The notes under the pieces: model-generated
Told to the model about the DNA's origin: nothing
What the model saw: the letters and a program-made list of their open reading frames with translations, nothing else
The model's database searches: none
Assembly (NCBI GenBank): GCA_030666885.1
Contig: DAOUWY010000133.1
Coordinates: 1 to 5,956, forward strand
Origin: Methanosarcinales archaeon
Lineage (GTDB): Archaea; Halobacteriota; Methanosarcinia; Methanosarcinales; Methanocomedenaceae
Direction of reading: 5' to 3'
DNA: 5,956 nucleotides
Program-made: the position numbers and the translations under genes
Shown here: one piece after another, positions 5,791-5,956 of the stretch
How positions within the stretch are numbered: position 1 is the first letter of the stretch
How the letters are laid out: every line of letters starts with the position of its first letter

Positions 5791-5876
5791 AAAAAATAAC
5801 CCCGTGTGTTTCTGGCGTTTTTTCTCTAGGCGGTACCGTGTTCGTTCTTACTGAATGGTGGGCTCGGGGTGTTCGG
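5791..5876 (-). other. Intergenic segment with closing stem and T-tract, possible small RNA
   Basis: On the minus strand, ACCCCG (5870-5865) can pair with CGGGGT (5804-5799), and the second arm is followed by A and then six T (5796-5791), resembling the end of a transcript. A TTTTATTTA element at 5906-5898 is about 25 bases upstream of 5876. The enclosed 60 bases contain the palindrome CGGTACCG (5831-5838) but no convincing further fold, and no tRNA, 5S rRNA or snoRNA box pattern was found. No protein-like frame covers it. Confidence 0.2.
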
Positions 5877-5918
5877 ATGAGATATATGACACTGTGTAAA
5901 TAAAAGAGGCAGACCACT

Positions 5919-5956
5919 CTATAAACCTGATTCATCTGGAACTTGAACTACATCTA
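5919..5956 (-). CDS. Possible last 11 codons of an unknown gene entering from the right edge
   Basis: One minus-strand frame reads DVVQVPDESGL then TAG at 5921-5919. The residue mix is protein-like and the strand agrees with every other gene here; a T-rich stretch follows the stop. Eleven codons cannot identify a product, and this could be chance. Confidence 0.3.
   Translation of the reverse strand, partial: DVVQVPDESGL

Noticed and set aside
5549..5935. Minus-strand open frame of 128 codons overlapping the nre start
   Set aside because: It overlaps the conserved N-terminal cysteine region of nre in another frame and its translation has no recognisable motif; it is a shadow of nre plus intergenic sequence.
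5860..5956. Possible tRNA or 5S rRNA fragment, suggested by TTCAAG and CCGAAC strings on the minus strand
   Set aside because: The flanking bases do not form a T-arm stem, acceptor stem or 5S helices, so the short matches are chance.

Overview
The window looks like euryarchaeal chromosome, most likely from a methanogen or methane/alkane-oxidising relative such as the Methanosarcinales or ANME lineages. Three observations support this. One gene encodes a dihydrouridine-synthase-like barrel fused to the cysteine-rich domain known as methanogenesis marker 9. Another encodes an Nre DNA-repair protein, a family essentially confined to archaea, with a C-terminal PCNA-binding motif. Candidate promoters have archaeal TATA elements rather than -35/-10 boxes. 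The genus cannot be fixed from the sequence alone.

Every supported gene lies on the minus strand, so transcription runs from high to low coordinates. From right to left: a possible last few codons of an unknown gene at the right edge (5919-5956); an intergenic stretch with a structured, T-tract-ended segment and a perfect 15-bp tandem repeat; nre (4485-5693); a short gap holding a degenerate 12-bp repeat; an M50 site-2-type membrane metalloprotease (3667-4383); the marker 9 protein (2374-3510); an orphan membrane sensor histidine kinase (435-2180); a 75-residue zinc-ribbon protein four bases after it (203-430); and the first 31 codons of a small membrane protein running off the left edge (1-93).

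Only the kinase and zinc-ribbon genes look like a clear operon. The other genes are separated by roughly 100-260 bases and each gap has its own TATA-like element. No response regulator lies near the kinase, so its partner is encoded elsewhere or its output is unconventional. No mobile element, CRISPR array, tRNA or rRNA was seen. No clear new multi-gene system is present. The most interesting points are the duplicated cysteine motif in the marker 9 protein, the palindrome beside its TATA box, the kinase/zinc-ribbon pair, and the repeats flanking nre.
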